Below, piece after piece: positions 9,313 to 16,898 of a DNA stretch of 64,000 nt. Position 1 is the first letter of the stretch; each line of letters opens with the position of its first letter. A program made the position numbers and the translations under genes. The stretch covers positions 62,001 through 126,000 of the forward strand of contig NZ_JAEFCF010000010.1 of the NCBI RefSeq assembly GCF_016405985.1, in the 5' to 3' direction. Source of the DNA: Paracoccus sp. IB05. Its GTDB lineage: Bacteria; Pseudomonadota; Alphaproteobacteria; Rhodobacterales; Rhodobacteraceae. Under the pieces are notes generated by a model. That model was not told where the DNA came from and searched no databases. It saw nothing but the letters and a program-made list of their open reading frames with translations.

Positions 9313-11523
9313 ATGACACAGGCAGATTTTCTCAAAACAACCGCCCCCGCGATTGTCACCCTCCCGGATGACGAGATCCAGGGTCCGAAGCGCTTTTTCA
9401 ACCGCGAGCTCAGCTGGCTCGCGTTCAACTGGCGCGTGCTGGAAGAGGCGGCGAACCCTGCCGTGCCGCTGCTGGAGCGGCTGCGGTTTCTGTCGATCTC
9501 TGCGACCAATCTTGATGAATTCTACACCGTGCGCGTGGCGGGGCTGCGTGCGCTGAAACGTGCCGGCAACAATGTCTCGTCCGAGGATGGCCGCACCCCC
9601 GCCGAACAGCTGGAGCTGATCAGCGCCGATGCGCGGCGCCTGATGCAGGTGCAACAGACCACCTTCAAGAAACTGCGCGCCGAGATGGAAGAGGTCGGGA
9701 TTATCCTCCTGACCCGCTCCAAGCTGAATGTGCGCGATCTGAAATTCCTTGAGGAATATTTCCTCTCGAATGTTTTCCCGGTGCTGTCGCCCCTGGCCAT
9801 CGACCCGGCGCACCCTTTCCCCTTCATCCCCAATACCGGCTTTTCGCTGGCGCTGGAGCTGGAACGGACCTCGGACCGGCGCCGGCTGAATGCTTTGCTG
9901 CCGATCCCGCAACAGGTCTCGCGCTTTGTCCAGCTGCCGGGAAATCCCGGCCAGGACCGGTTCCTGCCGCTGGAAGAGCTGCTGCTTTTGCATCTCGATA
10001 TGCTGTTCCCCGGCTTCTCGGATCGCGGGCATTGCACCTTCCGCGTGCTCAGAGACAGTGATCTTGAGGTCGAGGAAGAGGCCGAAGACCTTGTCCGCGA
10101 ATTCGAGACCGCGCTGAAACGCCGCCGCCGCGGCGAGGTGATCCGGCTGAAAATGTCGGCGGGCGCGCCGCCCGAACTGCGACAGCTGATCATGCAGGAG
10201 ATCGACGCCGACGAGGATGAGGTGATCGAAGTGCGCGGCATGATCGGTGTCGCCGATCTGAAAGCGCTGGTGCTGAATTCGCGCCCTGAACTTTTGTGGC
10301 CGCCCTTCAGCCCGCGCGTGCCGGAACGGGTGCGCGACCATGAGGGCAATATTTTCGCCGCGATCAAGCAAAAGGATATGCTGCTGCATCATCCTTACGA
10401 AACCTTCGACACCGTGATCCGCTTTCTGGAACAGGCGGCGCGCGACCCCAATGTGGTGGCGATCAAACAGACGCTGTATCGCACTTCCTGGGACAGCCCC
10501 ATCGTCTCGGCTCTGTGTGAGGCGGCCGAGGCCGGCAAGTCGGTGACGGCCCTCGTCGAGCTGAAAGCACGCTTTGACGAGGCCGCGAATATCCGGCAGT
10601 CGCGCCGGCTGGAACGGTCGGGCGCCCATGTGGTTTACGGGTTCATGAACCTGAAAACCCACGCAAAAATCTCGACCGTGGTGCGGCGCGAGGGCGACAG
10701 CCTGGTCACCTATACCCATTACGGCACCGGCAATTACCACCCGATCACCGCCAAGATCTATACCGACCTTTCGCTTTTCACCTGTGATGCGGCACTTGGG
10801 CGCGATGCGACCAAAGTGTTCAATTACCTCTCGGGCTATGTGCAGCCCCAGGGGCTGGAAAACCTCTCAATCTCGCCGATCTCGCTGAAACCCCGTTTGA
10901 TCGAGCTGATCGCCGCCGAGGCCGACCATGCCCGCGCGGGCCGCCCCGCCGGGATCTGGGCCAAGATGAATTCGGTGATCGATGCCGATGTGATCGACGC
11001 GCTTTATGCCGCCTCCCAGGCCGGCGTGAAGATCAGCCTTGTGATCCGCGGCATCTGCGGGCTCAGGCCGGGCGTCAAGGGCCTGTCGGAAAACATCCGG
11101 GTGAAATCCATCGTCGGGCGTTTCCTTGAACATTCGCGCATCGTCTGTTTCGGCAATGGTTCTGGCCTGCCGTCGCAAAAGGCGCGGGTCTTCTTCTCTT
11201 CCGCCGACTGGATGGGCCGCAACCTGACCCGCCGCGTCGAAACCCTGGTCGAGGCGATCAACCCGACGGTCAAAAGCCAGATCCTGTCGCAGATCATGGC
11301 GGCAAACCTTGCGGATGAGGCGCAAAGCTGGGTGCTCTCCGCCGATGGCCGCTACCGCCGCGATCTGGGGGCGGCAGATGGATCCCTCTTCAACTGCCAC
11401 CGCTTTTTCATGGAGAACCCGTCGCTTTCGGGCCGGGGCACCGCGGGGGCCAAGGACGCGCCGCGCATCCTGTGCGCGCGCGACGAAGACACAGGTTCCG
11501 CCGCGAAAACCGGTGCCGGCTGA
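9313..11523 (+). CDS. ppk1: Polyphosphate kinase 1
   Basis: A 736-residue polyphosphate kinase that reversibly polymerises the gamma phosphate of ATP into polyphosphate. The N-terminal domain opens with PKRFFNRELSWLAFNWRVLEEA and ISATNLDEFYTVRVAGL. The tail-to-head order continues with HHPYETFDTVIRFLEQAA, IKQTLYRTS, and the phospholipase D-like region with VYGFMNLKTHAKISTVVRRE (catalytic histidine in KTHAK) and YTHYGTGNYH. The C-terminal lobe has SIVGRFLEHSRI and SADWMGRNLTRRVE. The frame is open from a TTG at 9262, but ATG 9313 is preferred because the family N-terminus begins there. It is followed by the exopolyphosphatase gene, so synthesis and breakdown of polyphosphate are encoded together. 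Confidence 0.96.
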   Translation: MTQADFLKTTAPAIVTLPDDEIQGPKRFFNRELSWLAFNWRVLEEAANPAVPLLERLRFLSISATNLDEFYTVRVAGLRALKRAGNNVSSEDGRTPAEQLELISADARRLMQVQQTTFKKLRAEMEEVGIILLTRSKLNVRDLKFLEEYFLSNVFPVLSPLAIDPAHPFPFIPNTGFSLALELERTSDRRRLNALLPIPQQVSRFVQLPGNPGQDRFLPLEELLLLHLDMLFPGFSDRGHCTFRVLRDSDLEVEEEAEDLVREFETALKRRRRGEVIRLKMSAGAPPELRQLIMQEIDADEDEVIEVRGMIGVADLKALVLNSRPELLWPPFSPRVPERVRDHEGNIFAAIKQKDMLLHHPYETFDTVIRFLEQAARDPNVVAIKQTLYRTSWDSPIVSALCEAAEAGKSVTALVELKARFDEAANIRQSRRLERSGAHVVYGFMNLKTHAKISTVVRREGDSLVTYTHYGTGNYHPITAKIYTDLSLFTCDAALGRDATKVFNYLSGYVQPQGLENLSISPISLKPRLIELIAAEADHARAGRPAGIWAKMNSVIDADVIDALYAASQAGVKISLVIRGICGLRPGVKGLSENIRVKSIVGRFLEHSRIVCFGNGSGLPSQKARVFFSSADWMGRNLTRRVETLVEAINPTVKSQILSQIMAANLADEAQSWVLSADGRYRRDLGAADGSLFNCHRFFMENPSLSGRGTAGAKDAPRILCARDEDTGSAAKTGAG

Positions 11524-11610
11524 GGCCTGATCCGGGGGCTGCGGCAGACTGACGGTTGACCTGGCCCCGCTGAGGCGCAAAACAGAAGACCTGATGATCC
11601 GTGAGATGCG

Positions 11611-13179
11611 ATGAGCCCTGACACCCTGCCCCGCCCCGCCGCCGCACAGCATGAGGAAGAATGGGCCCCCTTTGGCCGCCCGCTCTTCCTGGACGATGGC
11701 GCGCGGGCGCTGTCCAGGGTCGGCGTGGTGGATGTGGGGTCGAACTCGGTCCGGATGGTGGTCTTCGATGGCGCCGCCCGCAGCCCGGCCTATTTCTACA
11801 ATGAAAAAATCATGTGCGGGCTTGGCAAAGGCCTGGTGCAGACCGGCTATCTGAACCCCGAGGGCCGGGTCCGGGCAGTAAAGGCGCTCAAACGCTTTGC
11901 GCTTCTGGCCAGGGGGATGGAGATCGGCCCCCTGACCGTGGTCGCCACCGCCGCCACCCGCGAGGCGAAAGACGGGCCCGAATTCCAGGCCGATGTGCTG
12001 CGCGAAACCGGGCTGAAGCTGCATGTGGTCGATGGCCCCGAAGAGGCGCGGCTTTCGGCCCAGGGCGTGCTTTTGGGCTGGCCCGATGCCAAGGGGCTTG
12101 TCTGCGATATCGGCGGCAACTCGATGGAACTGGCGCGGATCGGCGACGGCAAGGTCGGCAGGCGCGTCTCTACCCAGCTTGGCCCGTTCCGGCTTTTGCA
12201 GGTGGAAGGGGCGGCGAAAAAGCGCGAGGCCCATATCGACCGCGTGCTGAAAGACGTGCAGGCGCAGCTGAAATCCGAAGGCGAGCGGATCTACTTGGTC
12301 GGCGGTTCCTGGCGGGTGATCGCGCGCCTCGATATGGAGCGGCGGAACTACCCGCTGCTTGTGCTGCATGAATACCGCATGACGCCGGAAAGCCTGCTGG
12401 ACACGCTGGACTGGATCGCGGCCTCGGATCTGGCGGTGTTGCGCGCCCGCACCGGCACCTCGGTCGAACGGATGGAGCTGGTGCCGATCGCCTGCGAGGT
12501 GCTGCGCGAGCTGATCAAGGTGCTGAAACCGCGCGAGATCGACATTTCCGCCTATGGCATCCGCGAGGGGCTTTTGTATGAGCAGATGCCCGAACGCCTG
12601 CGCGAACGGGATCCGCTGATCGAGGCGGCGCGGCTGACCGAACGCAACCAGGCCCGCATTCCGGGTCTGGGCAAGAAGCTCTACGAATTCCTGCTGCCGC
12701 TGTTCAAAAGCGAAAGCGCCGAGCGGATGCGGCTGATCAAGGCCGCTTGCCTCTTGCATGACACCACCTGGCGCGCGCATCCCGATTATCGCGCCGAGGC
12801 CTGTTTCGACAATGCGACCCGCGCCAATCTGGGCGGCCTCGACCATCCGGGCCGCGTCTTCCTCGGGCTCGCACTTTTGCATCGCTATAAAAACAGCCGC
12901 GCCGGCAACCGGATGGAGGCGTTGTTCCGGCTTCTGAATGACGAGGAACTGCGCCTTGCCGAGGTGCTGGGCAAGGCGTTGCGCTTTGGGGCGATGTTTG
13001 CGGCGGATGATCCGGCCCAGGCCGGGCGCCTGACCTGGTCGCCGAAAAAGCGGCTTCTCGGGCTGGACCTGACCCCGGACGGCGTGGATCTCTTTGGCGA
13101 AGTCGCCCAGGCGCGGTTTGCCTCGCTGGCCACGGCGCTGAAGGCAAAATCAAAGGTCACCCCGGCCGTCAGGGACTGA
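11611..13179 (+). CDS. ppx: Exopolyphosphatase / guanosine pentaphosphate phosphatase (Ppx/GppA)
   Basis: A 522-residue member of the actin-like ASKHA phosphatase superfamily. It shows VVDVGSNSVRMVVFDG (phosphate 1 motif), VATAATREAKDGPEF, ARLSAQGVLLGWPDAKGLVCDIGGNSMELARI (phosphate 2 motif) and YLVGGSWRVIARLDM. The C-terminal half, with LLHDTTWRAHPDYRAE, looks like the helical HD-related domain of long Ppx proteins; an HD pair occurs in LLHDT. It removes terminal phosphates from polyphosphate and possibly pppGpp. The position directly after ppk1 supports the polyphosphate role. Confidence 0.93.
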   Translation: MSPDTLPRPAAAQHEEEWAPFGRPLFLDDGARALSRVGVVDVGSNSVRMVVFDGAARSPAYFYNEKIMCGLGKGLVQTGYLNPEGRVRAVKALKRFALLARGMEIGPLTVVATAATREAKDGPEFQADVLRETGLKLHVVDGPEEARLSAQGVLLGWPDAKGLVCDIGGNSMELARIGDGKVGRRVSTQLGPFRLLQVEGAAKKREAHIDRVLKDVQAQLKSEGERIYLVGGSWRVIARLDMERRNYPLLVLHEYRMTPESLLDTLDWIAASDLAVLRARTGTSVERMELVPIACEVLRELIKVLKPREIDISAYGIREGLLYEQMPERLRERDPLIEAARLTERNQARIPGLGKKLYEFLLPLFKSESAERMRLIKAACLLHDTTWRAHPDYRAEACFDNATRANLGGLDHPGRVFLGLALLHRYKNSRAGNRMEALFRLLNDEELRLAEVLGKALRFGAMFAADDPAQAGRLTWSPKKRLLGLDLTPDGVDLFGEVAQARFASLATALKAKSKVTPAVRD

Positions 13180-13182
13180 GCG

Positions 13183-13710
13183 ATGCCAGAAACCGCGCCA
13201 GACGCGCCGCCCGCAGATCTGCGCATCCTGGAGGCCGCGCCTGCCGACAGCGCCGGTATCGCCGCGCTCTGGGCGCCCTGGATCCGCGATACCGCGATCA
13301 CCTTCGCCTCCACCCCGCGCAGCGCCCCCGAGATCGCGGCCCTGATCCGCGAGCGCAGCGCCGCCGGATACGGTTTTTTTGTCGCCCGTGACAGCGGTGG
13401 CGATCTCATTGGCTTTGCAAGCTACAGCCAGTTTCGCACCGGGGCCGGCTATGCCCGCAGCATGGAACACACGGTGATCCTCGCCCCCGAAGCCCGCGGG
13501 CGCGGGGCGGGCCGCGCCCTGATGGCGGCGGTGGAAGCCCATGCGAAACAGCGTGGCGCGCATCTGATGGTCGCGGCCGTCTCGGGCGAGAACCCTTCAG
13601 CGCGGCTATTCCACGAGGCGCTTGGCTACCGCCATTGCGGCACCATCCCCGGCGCGGGGTTCAAATTCGGCCGCTATCTCGACCTGATTCTGCTGGCAAA
13701 GGAATTGTAA
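13183..13710 (+). CDS. GNAT family N-acetyltransferase (PAT/MnaT-like)
   Basis: A 175-residue GNAT protein. Typical elements are IAALWAPWIRDTAITFASTPRSAPEI near the start, then [38 protein letters not shown], which contains the acetyl-CoA-binding R/Q-x-x-G-x-G/A loop (RGRGAG), and GENPSARLFHEALGYRHCG near the end. This arrangement matches phosphinothricin/L-amino-acid N-acetyltransferases such as MnaT and YncA, which acetylate methionine analogues or other amines. The true substrate is unknown. It starts 3 bases after the ppx stop and is probably cotranscribed, though it has no obvious tie to polyphosphate. Confidence 0.85.
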   Translation: MPETAPDAPPADLRILEAAPADSAGIAALWAPWIRDTAITFASTPRSAPEIAALIRERSAAGYGFFVARDSGGDLIGFASYSQFRTGAGYARSMEHTVILAPEARGRGAGRALMAAVEAHAKQRGAHLMVAAVSGENPSARLFHEALGYRHCGTIPGAGFKFGRYLDLILLAKEL

Positions 13711-13737
13711 ACCTCTGGTCCATAAGCTTTGTCGGTC

Positions 13738-13790
13738 CACGATATGAGAATGTCGTGATGGCGCATTATTCTGACCGGACATTCTCTTTT
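13738..13790 (+). promoter_or_regulatory. Overlapping stem-loops between the GNAT gene and the TerB/J-domain gene
   Basis: In an AT-richer 100-base gap, CACGA (13738-13742) can pair with TCGTG (13753-13757). A second, longer pair, GAGAATGTC (13746-13754) with GACATTCTC (13778-13786), encloses 23 bases and is followed by TTTTCCCC. The first hairpin's right arm overlaps the second hairpin's left arm, so they exclude each other. The second could serve as a terminator for the GNAT gene. Confidence 0.45.
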
Positions 13791-13810
13791 CCCCGCGATA
13801 TCGTGATTGC

Positions 13811-14524
13811 ATGTCAATCTGGACCCGCATTGCCGAAGCCCTTGCCGCCCTTGTCCGGGGCGAGCCACTTTCCGTGGTCTTTGAACGGTTGCGCGGCGAA
13901 ACCAGCCCCGAGAAATCCATCGGCTTCACCATCGCGGTGATCGCGCTTGGTGCCAAAATGGCCAAGGCGGATGGCGAGGTCTCACGCGAAGAGGTCACTG
14001 CGTTCCGCCGCATCTTCACGGTTCCCGATGGGGAAGAGGCCCATGCCGCCCGCGTCTTCAACCTCGCGCGTGAGGATATCGCGGGCTTTGACGCTTACGC
14101 CCGCAAAATCGCGCGCCTCTTCAACCCCGAAGCGCGCAGGCTTTGCGCCGATGACCACCATGTGCTGCTTGATGTGCTTGAAGCGCTGTTCCAGATCGCG
14201 CTGGCCGATGGCAATTACCATCCGGGCGAAGATGATTTCCTGCGCCATGTCGCGGGCATTTTCGGGCTGGATGACGGCTGTTTCAACGCGGTCCGCGCGC
14301 GTCTGGTCGAAGGCGCGCCGCGCGATCCGCATGATGTGCTGGGGATCCCGCATGGCGCCAGTATCGACATGGCCCGCACCGCCTGGAAACGGCTGGTCCG
14401 CGACACCCATCCCGATGTGATGACCGCGCGCGGCGTGCCGCCCGAAGCGGTGCATCTGGCCGAACGCCGGCTTATCGCCATCAATGCCGCCTGGGAGGAA
14501 CTTTCCGGGCGCGAAGCGGCCTGA
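13811..14524 (+). CDS. TerB-like plus J-domain protein (DjlA-like)
   Basis: A 237-residue protein in two parts. Residues about 25-155 form a helical TerB-like domain (SIGFTIAVIALGAKMAKADGEVSREEVTAFRRIF and ALADGNYHPGEDDFLRHVAGIFGL, with paired acidic residues typical of TerB). Residues about 172-237 form a J domain with AWKRLVRDTHPDVM, where the HPD tripeptide needed to stimulate DnaK ATPase is intact. DjlA proteins have this order but are anchored by an N-terminal membrane helix; no convincing one is visible here, so this version is probably soluble. It likely directs DnaK to a particular client. Confidence 0.83.
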   Translation: MSIWTRIAEALAALVRGEPLSVVFERLRGETSPEKSIGFTIAVIALGAKMAKADGEVSREEVTAFRRIFTVPDGEEAHAARVFNLAREDIAGFDAYARKIARLFNPEARRLCADDHHVLLDVLEALFQIALADGNYHPGEDDFLRHVAGIFGLDDGCFNAVRARLVEGAPRDPHDVLGIPHGASIDMARTAWKRLVRDTHPDVMTARGVPPEAVHLAERRLIAINAAWEELSGREAA

Positions 14525-14527
14525 GCG

Positions 14528-15610
14528 ATGCCAGCCGCTGCCCCCCTTCCTGCCAGGCGTCCGGGACTGCGCATCGCCACCTGGAATGTCGAATGGTTCG
14601 ACCGGCTCTTTGACGATTCCGGGCGCGGCTATGAGGATCATCAGCCCTCGGCCCGTTACGGCATCAGCCGCGGCGCGCAGCTGGGCGCGCTTGGGGTCGT
14701 GTTCACCGCGCTGGATGCCGACGGGATCATGATCATCGAGGGGCCGGACACCACGTCGAAACGGTCGACCCTGCGCGCGCTGGAATGGTTCGCGCAGAAA
14801 TACGGGCTCCGGGCGCGCCGCGTGGTACATGGGTTTTCATCGGAAACCGAACAGGAAATCGCCTTTCTCTATGACCCCGACCGCATAAAGGCCCATCATG
14901 ACCCGATCGGCGAGCCGACCGGCAAACGTGGGCCCATGGGCGAGACCACGGAAGCGCCGCGCTTTGACGGCACCTTCCGCTATGATCTCGACACCGATCA
15001 TACGCCCGACACCATCCGCTTTGCCAAACCGCCTTTGGAGCTGGTGCTGACCCTGCCCACCGGACGCACACTGCGGCTGATCGGCGTCCATGCGAAATCG
15101 AAAAACCCGCATGGTGCGACGAATGAGGCCTCGCGCCTCCGCATCTCGATCGAAAACCGCCGCAAGCAGCTGGCGCAGTGTATCTGGATCCGCGAACGCG
15201 TCACCGAACATCTGACGCGTGGCGAGGATCTCATCGTCCTGGGCGATTTCAACGATGGCCCGGGGCTTGATGAATTCGAAAAGCTCTTTGGCCGCAGCGG
15301 GGTCGAGATCGTGCTGGGCCAGGACCGCGATCCGGCGCAGCGGCTCTTTGACCCCAATGCCGATATGGCGCTGTGTTCGCGCTTTGGCTTTTGTCCGACC
15401 ACGGCGCGGTTTTACCTCGCGCCGCAAAAGCGCTGGTTCGAGGCGCTGCTGGATTTCATCATGGTCTCGCCCGGCCTGATGGCGCCGGAGCCGGAATGGC
15501 GGATCTGGCACCCGTTCCAGGACCCCCGCATCATCGCCCTGCCGGAGCTGCGCGAGGCGCTGCTTCAGGCCTCGGATCATTTTCCTGTCACTGTTGATCT
15601 GGCATTCTGA
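14528..15610 (+). CDS. Endonuclease/exonuclease/phosphatase family protein
   Basis: A 360-residue EEP-fold protein. Signature elements are LRIATWNVEWFDRLFDD (metal-binding Asn/Glu region), LIGVHAKSKNPHGATN, LTRGEDLIVLGDFNDGPG (the catalytic GDFN motif) and, at the C-terminus, ASDHFPVTVDL (the SDH motif with catalytic His). Together these make an intact Mg-dependent phosphodiesterase or phosphatase active site. No signal peptide is seen. It follows the J-domain gene by 3 bases. The substrate could be a nucleic acid, an inositol phosphate or a lipid head group. Confidence 0.85.
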   Translation: MPAAAPLPARRPGLRIATWNVEWFDRLFDDSGRGYEDHQPSARYGISRGAQLGALGVVFTALDADGIMIIEGPDTTSKRSTLRALEWFAQKYGLRARRVVHGFSSETEQEIAFLYDPDRIKAHHDPIGEPTGKRGPMGETTEAPRFDGTFRYDLDTDHTPDTIRFAKPPLELVLTLPTGRTLRLIGVHAKSKNPHGATNEASRLRISIENRRKQLAQCIWIRERVTEHLTRGEDLIVLGDFNDGPGLDEFEKLFGRSGVEIVLGQDRDPAQRLFDPNADMALCSRFGFCPTTARFYLAPQKRWFEALLDFIMVSPGLMAPEPEWRIWHPFQDPRIIALPELREALLQASDHFPVTVDLAF

Positions 15611-15715
15611 GCAGGCGACAGCCCGCCGCCGCAGCGAGTTGTGAATTGCACGACCGGCAAGCTGCGCGCGATACTCCTCCTGTCCCTGTTCGCGCCTCTC
15701 AGGAAAGGACCCCAA

Positions 15716-16258
15716 ATGGCCAGTATTTTCAGGCGCATCTTCGTCCGTCACGGGGCGGGCCGTATCGGGCTGAGAGCCGTCGGGCTGCGCAACATCGGTC
15801 TCGCGCTTTTCCTGCTGGCCGTGGCGCCACTGCCCTTGCCGCATCTGCACCCGGCACATGCCGAGGCAGAGACCGGGGCCGGCCCGCGCGAGGCGGAAAC
15901 CGAAAAGGGCTTTTCGCTGATCGAAGAGGGGGCGAAGCTCCTTTTGCGCGGGCTGATGAGCGAGATGGAGCCCTCCGTCACCGAGCTTGAAGGCGCTGTC
16001 CGCGAGATCATGCCCGAGCTCGAGGCGCAGATCGGTGCGCTCGGCCCGCAGCTGCGCGAGCTGGCGCGGCTGATGAAGGACGTCACGAATTACGAGATGC
16101 CGGTGATGCTCGACAACGGCGATATCCTGATCCGGCGCAAGGACCCGCTGCCACCCGGAACAGACCCGGAGCTGCGTGACCCTGCCGTCCCGCATACGCC
16201 TCCGATGCCGCGCCCCTGGCCACCGCAGCCCGGACCGAATGGCGAAACCGAACTCTGA
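15716..16258 (+). CDS. Secreted or periplasmic protein of unknown function, Rhodobacterales-type
   Basis: A 180-residue protein. The frame is open from a GTG at 15641, but ATG 15716 has AGGAAAGGA upstream and gives a signal-peptide-like N-terminus with a basic start and the helix NIGLALFLLAVAPLPLP, ending near HAEAE. The mature part has an amphipathic helical stretch (LIEEGAKLLLRGLMSEMEPSVTELEGAVREIMPELEAQIGALGPQLREL), the block DVTNYEMPVMLDNGDILIRRK and a proline-rich tail. I recall similar short proteins in related genomes carrying the misleading name 'AAA+ family ATPase'; there is no P-loop here. The function is unknown, and export to the periplasm is the only supported statement. Confidence 0.68.
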   Translation: MASIFRRIFVRHGAGRIGLRAVGLRNIGLALFLLAVAPLPLPHLHPAHAEAETGAGPREAETEKGFSLIEEGAKLLLRGLMSEMEPSVTELEGAVREIMPELEAQIGALGPQLRELARLMKDVTNYEMPVMLDNGDILIRRKDPLPPGTDPELRDPAVPHTPPMPRPWPPQPGPNGETEL

Positions 16259-16416
16259 CCGGCCCCGCTCCGCGGCGACGTTGCTGGATTCTGGAGCAAG
16301 GCAGAAGGATCGCATCTGACACACCATTGACGGGCAGATCACGAAAAGCTCCCGTTGTCGTGAACAGTCGGATCGCTTAGCATTCTGCACGCAGAATCAG
16401 TTTTGCAGTCAGCAAC

Positions 16417-16869
16417 ATGTTCAGAAAACCGGCCCTCACTATCCTGATCGGCCGTATCCGCCTGAGGCGAGCGCGCCCTGTCGCCTTAGCCATGGTGACT
16501 GCGCTGTCTGCCGGCGTTTTCGGGGATTGCGCAGCCGGGAGAGACAGAGTGTCACAGGAAATCTCGGTCTCCTGTCGCCCGGGTGACGAAATGGCGCAGA
16601 CCATTTGCGACGAATTCATCTCCTACCTGCGCGAAACCCGTCCTGACCTGGCCTTCCGCCCGGGCGATCCAGCCGCCCCGGGAATCGAGCTTCTGGTCAC
16701 CCACGCGACCGAGCGGGGACTTGGGCTTGATATTATCTGGATCGCGGCCAATGGCCAGAAAAGCGCTGGATTGCCGCTGAAAACCGCATTTTTTGACCGC
16801 AGCTCAGACAAAATCTTGCGCCGCACCTTTTACACCGCCTTTTTAAGGCAGAACCCCCTTCCATTCTGA
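16417..16869 (+). CDS. Small hypothetical, probably exported protein
   Basis: A 150-residue protein I do not recognise. An arginine-rich N-terminus is followed by a short hydrophobic stretch ([16 protein letters not shown]) and a cysteine (GDCAAG). This could be a signal peptide, possibly of lipoprotein type, although the residue before Cys is Asp, which is unusual. The mature part mixes [22 protein letters not shown] and [28 protein letters not shown] start at ATG 16492 would remove the basic leader. It lies 29 bases before the serralysin-like gene in the same direction. An inhibitor or accessory role for that protease is possible but only by position. Confidence 0.55.
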   Translation: MFRKPALTILIGRIRLRRARPVALAMVTALSAGVFGDCAAGRDRVSQEISVSCRPGDEMAQTICDEFISYLRETRPDLAFRPGDPAAPGIELLVTHATERGLGLDIIWIAANGQKSAGLPLKTAFFDRSSDKILRRTFYTAFLRQNPLPF

Positions 16870-16898
16870 TCCGGTACCGGATTCAAAGAGGTTACCCT

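Noticed and set aside
10867-12882. 671-codon minus-strand frame opposite ppk1 and ppx
   Set aside because: It covers parts of two well-conserved plus-strand genes. The translation is His/Arg/Gln-rich with no domain, as expected for GC-rich antisense frames.
15641-15715. GTG start giving a longer form of the secreted protein
   Set aside because: ATG 15716 has a strong AGGAAAGGA site and yields a signal-peptide-like start; the extension has neither.
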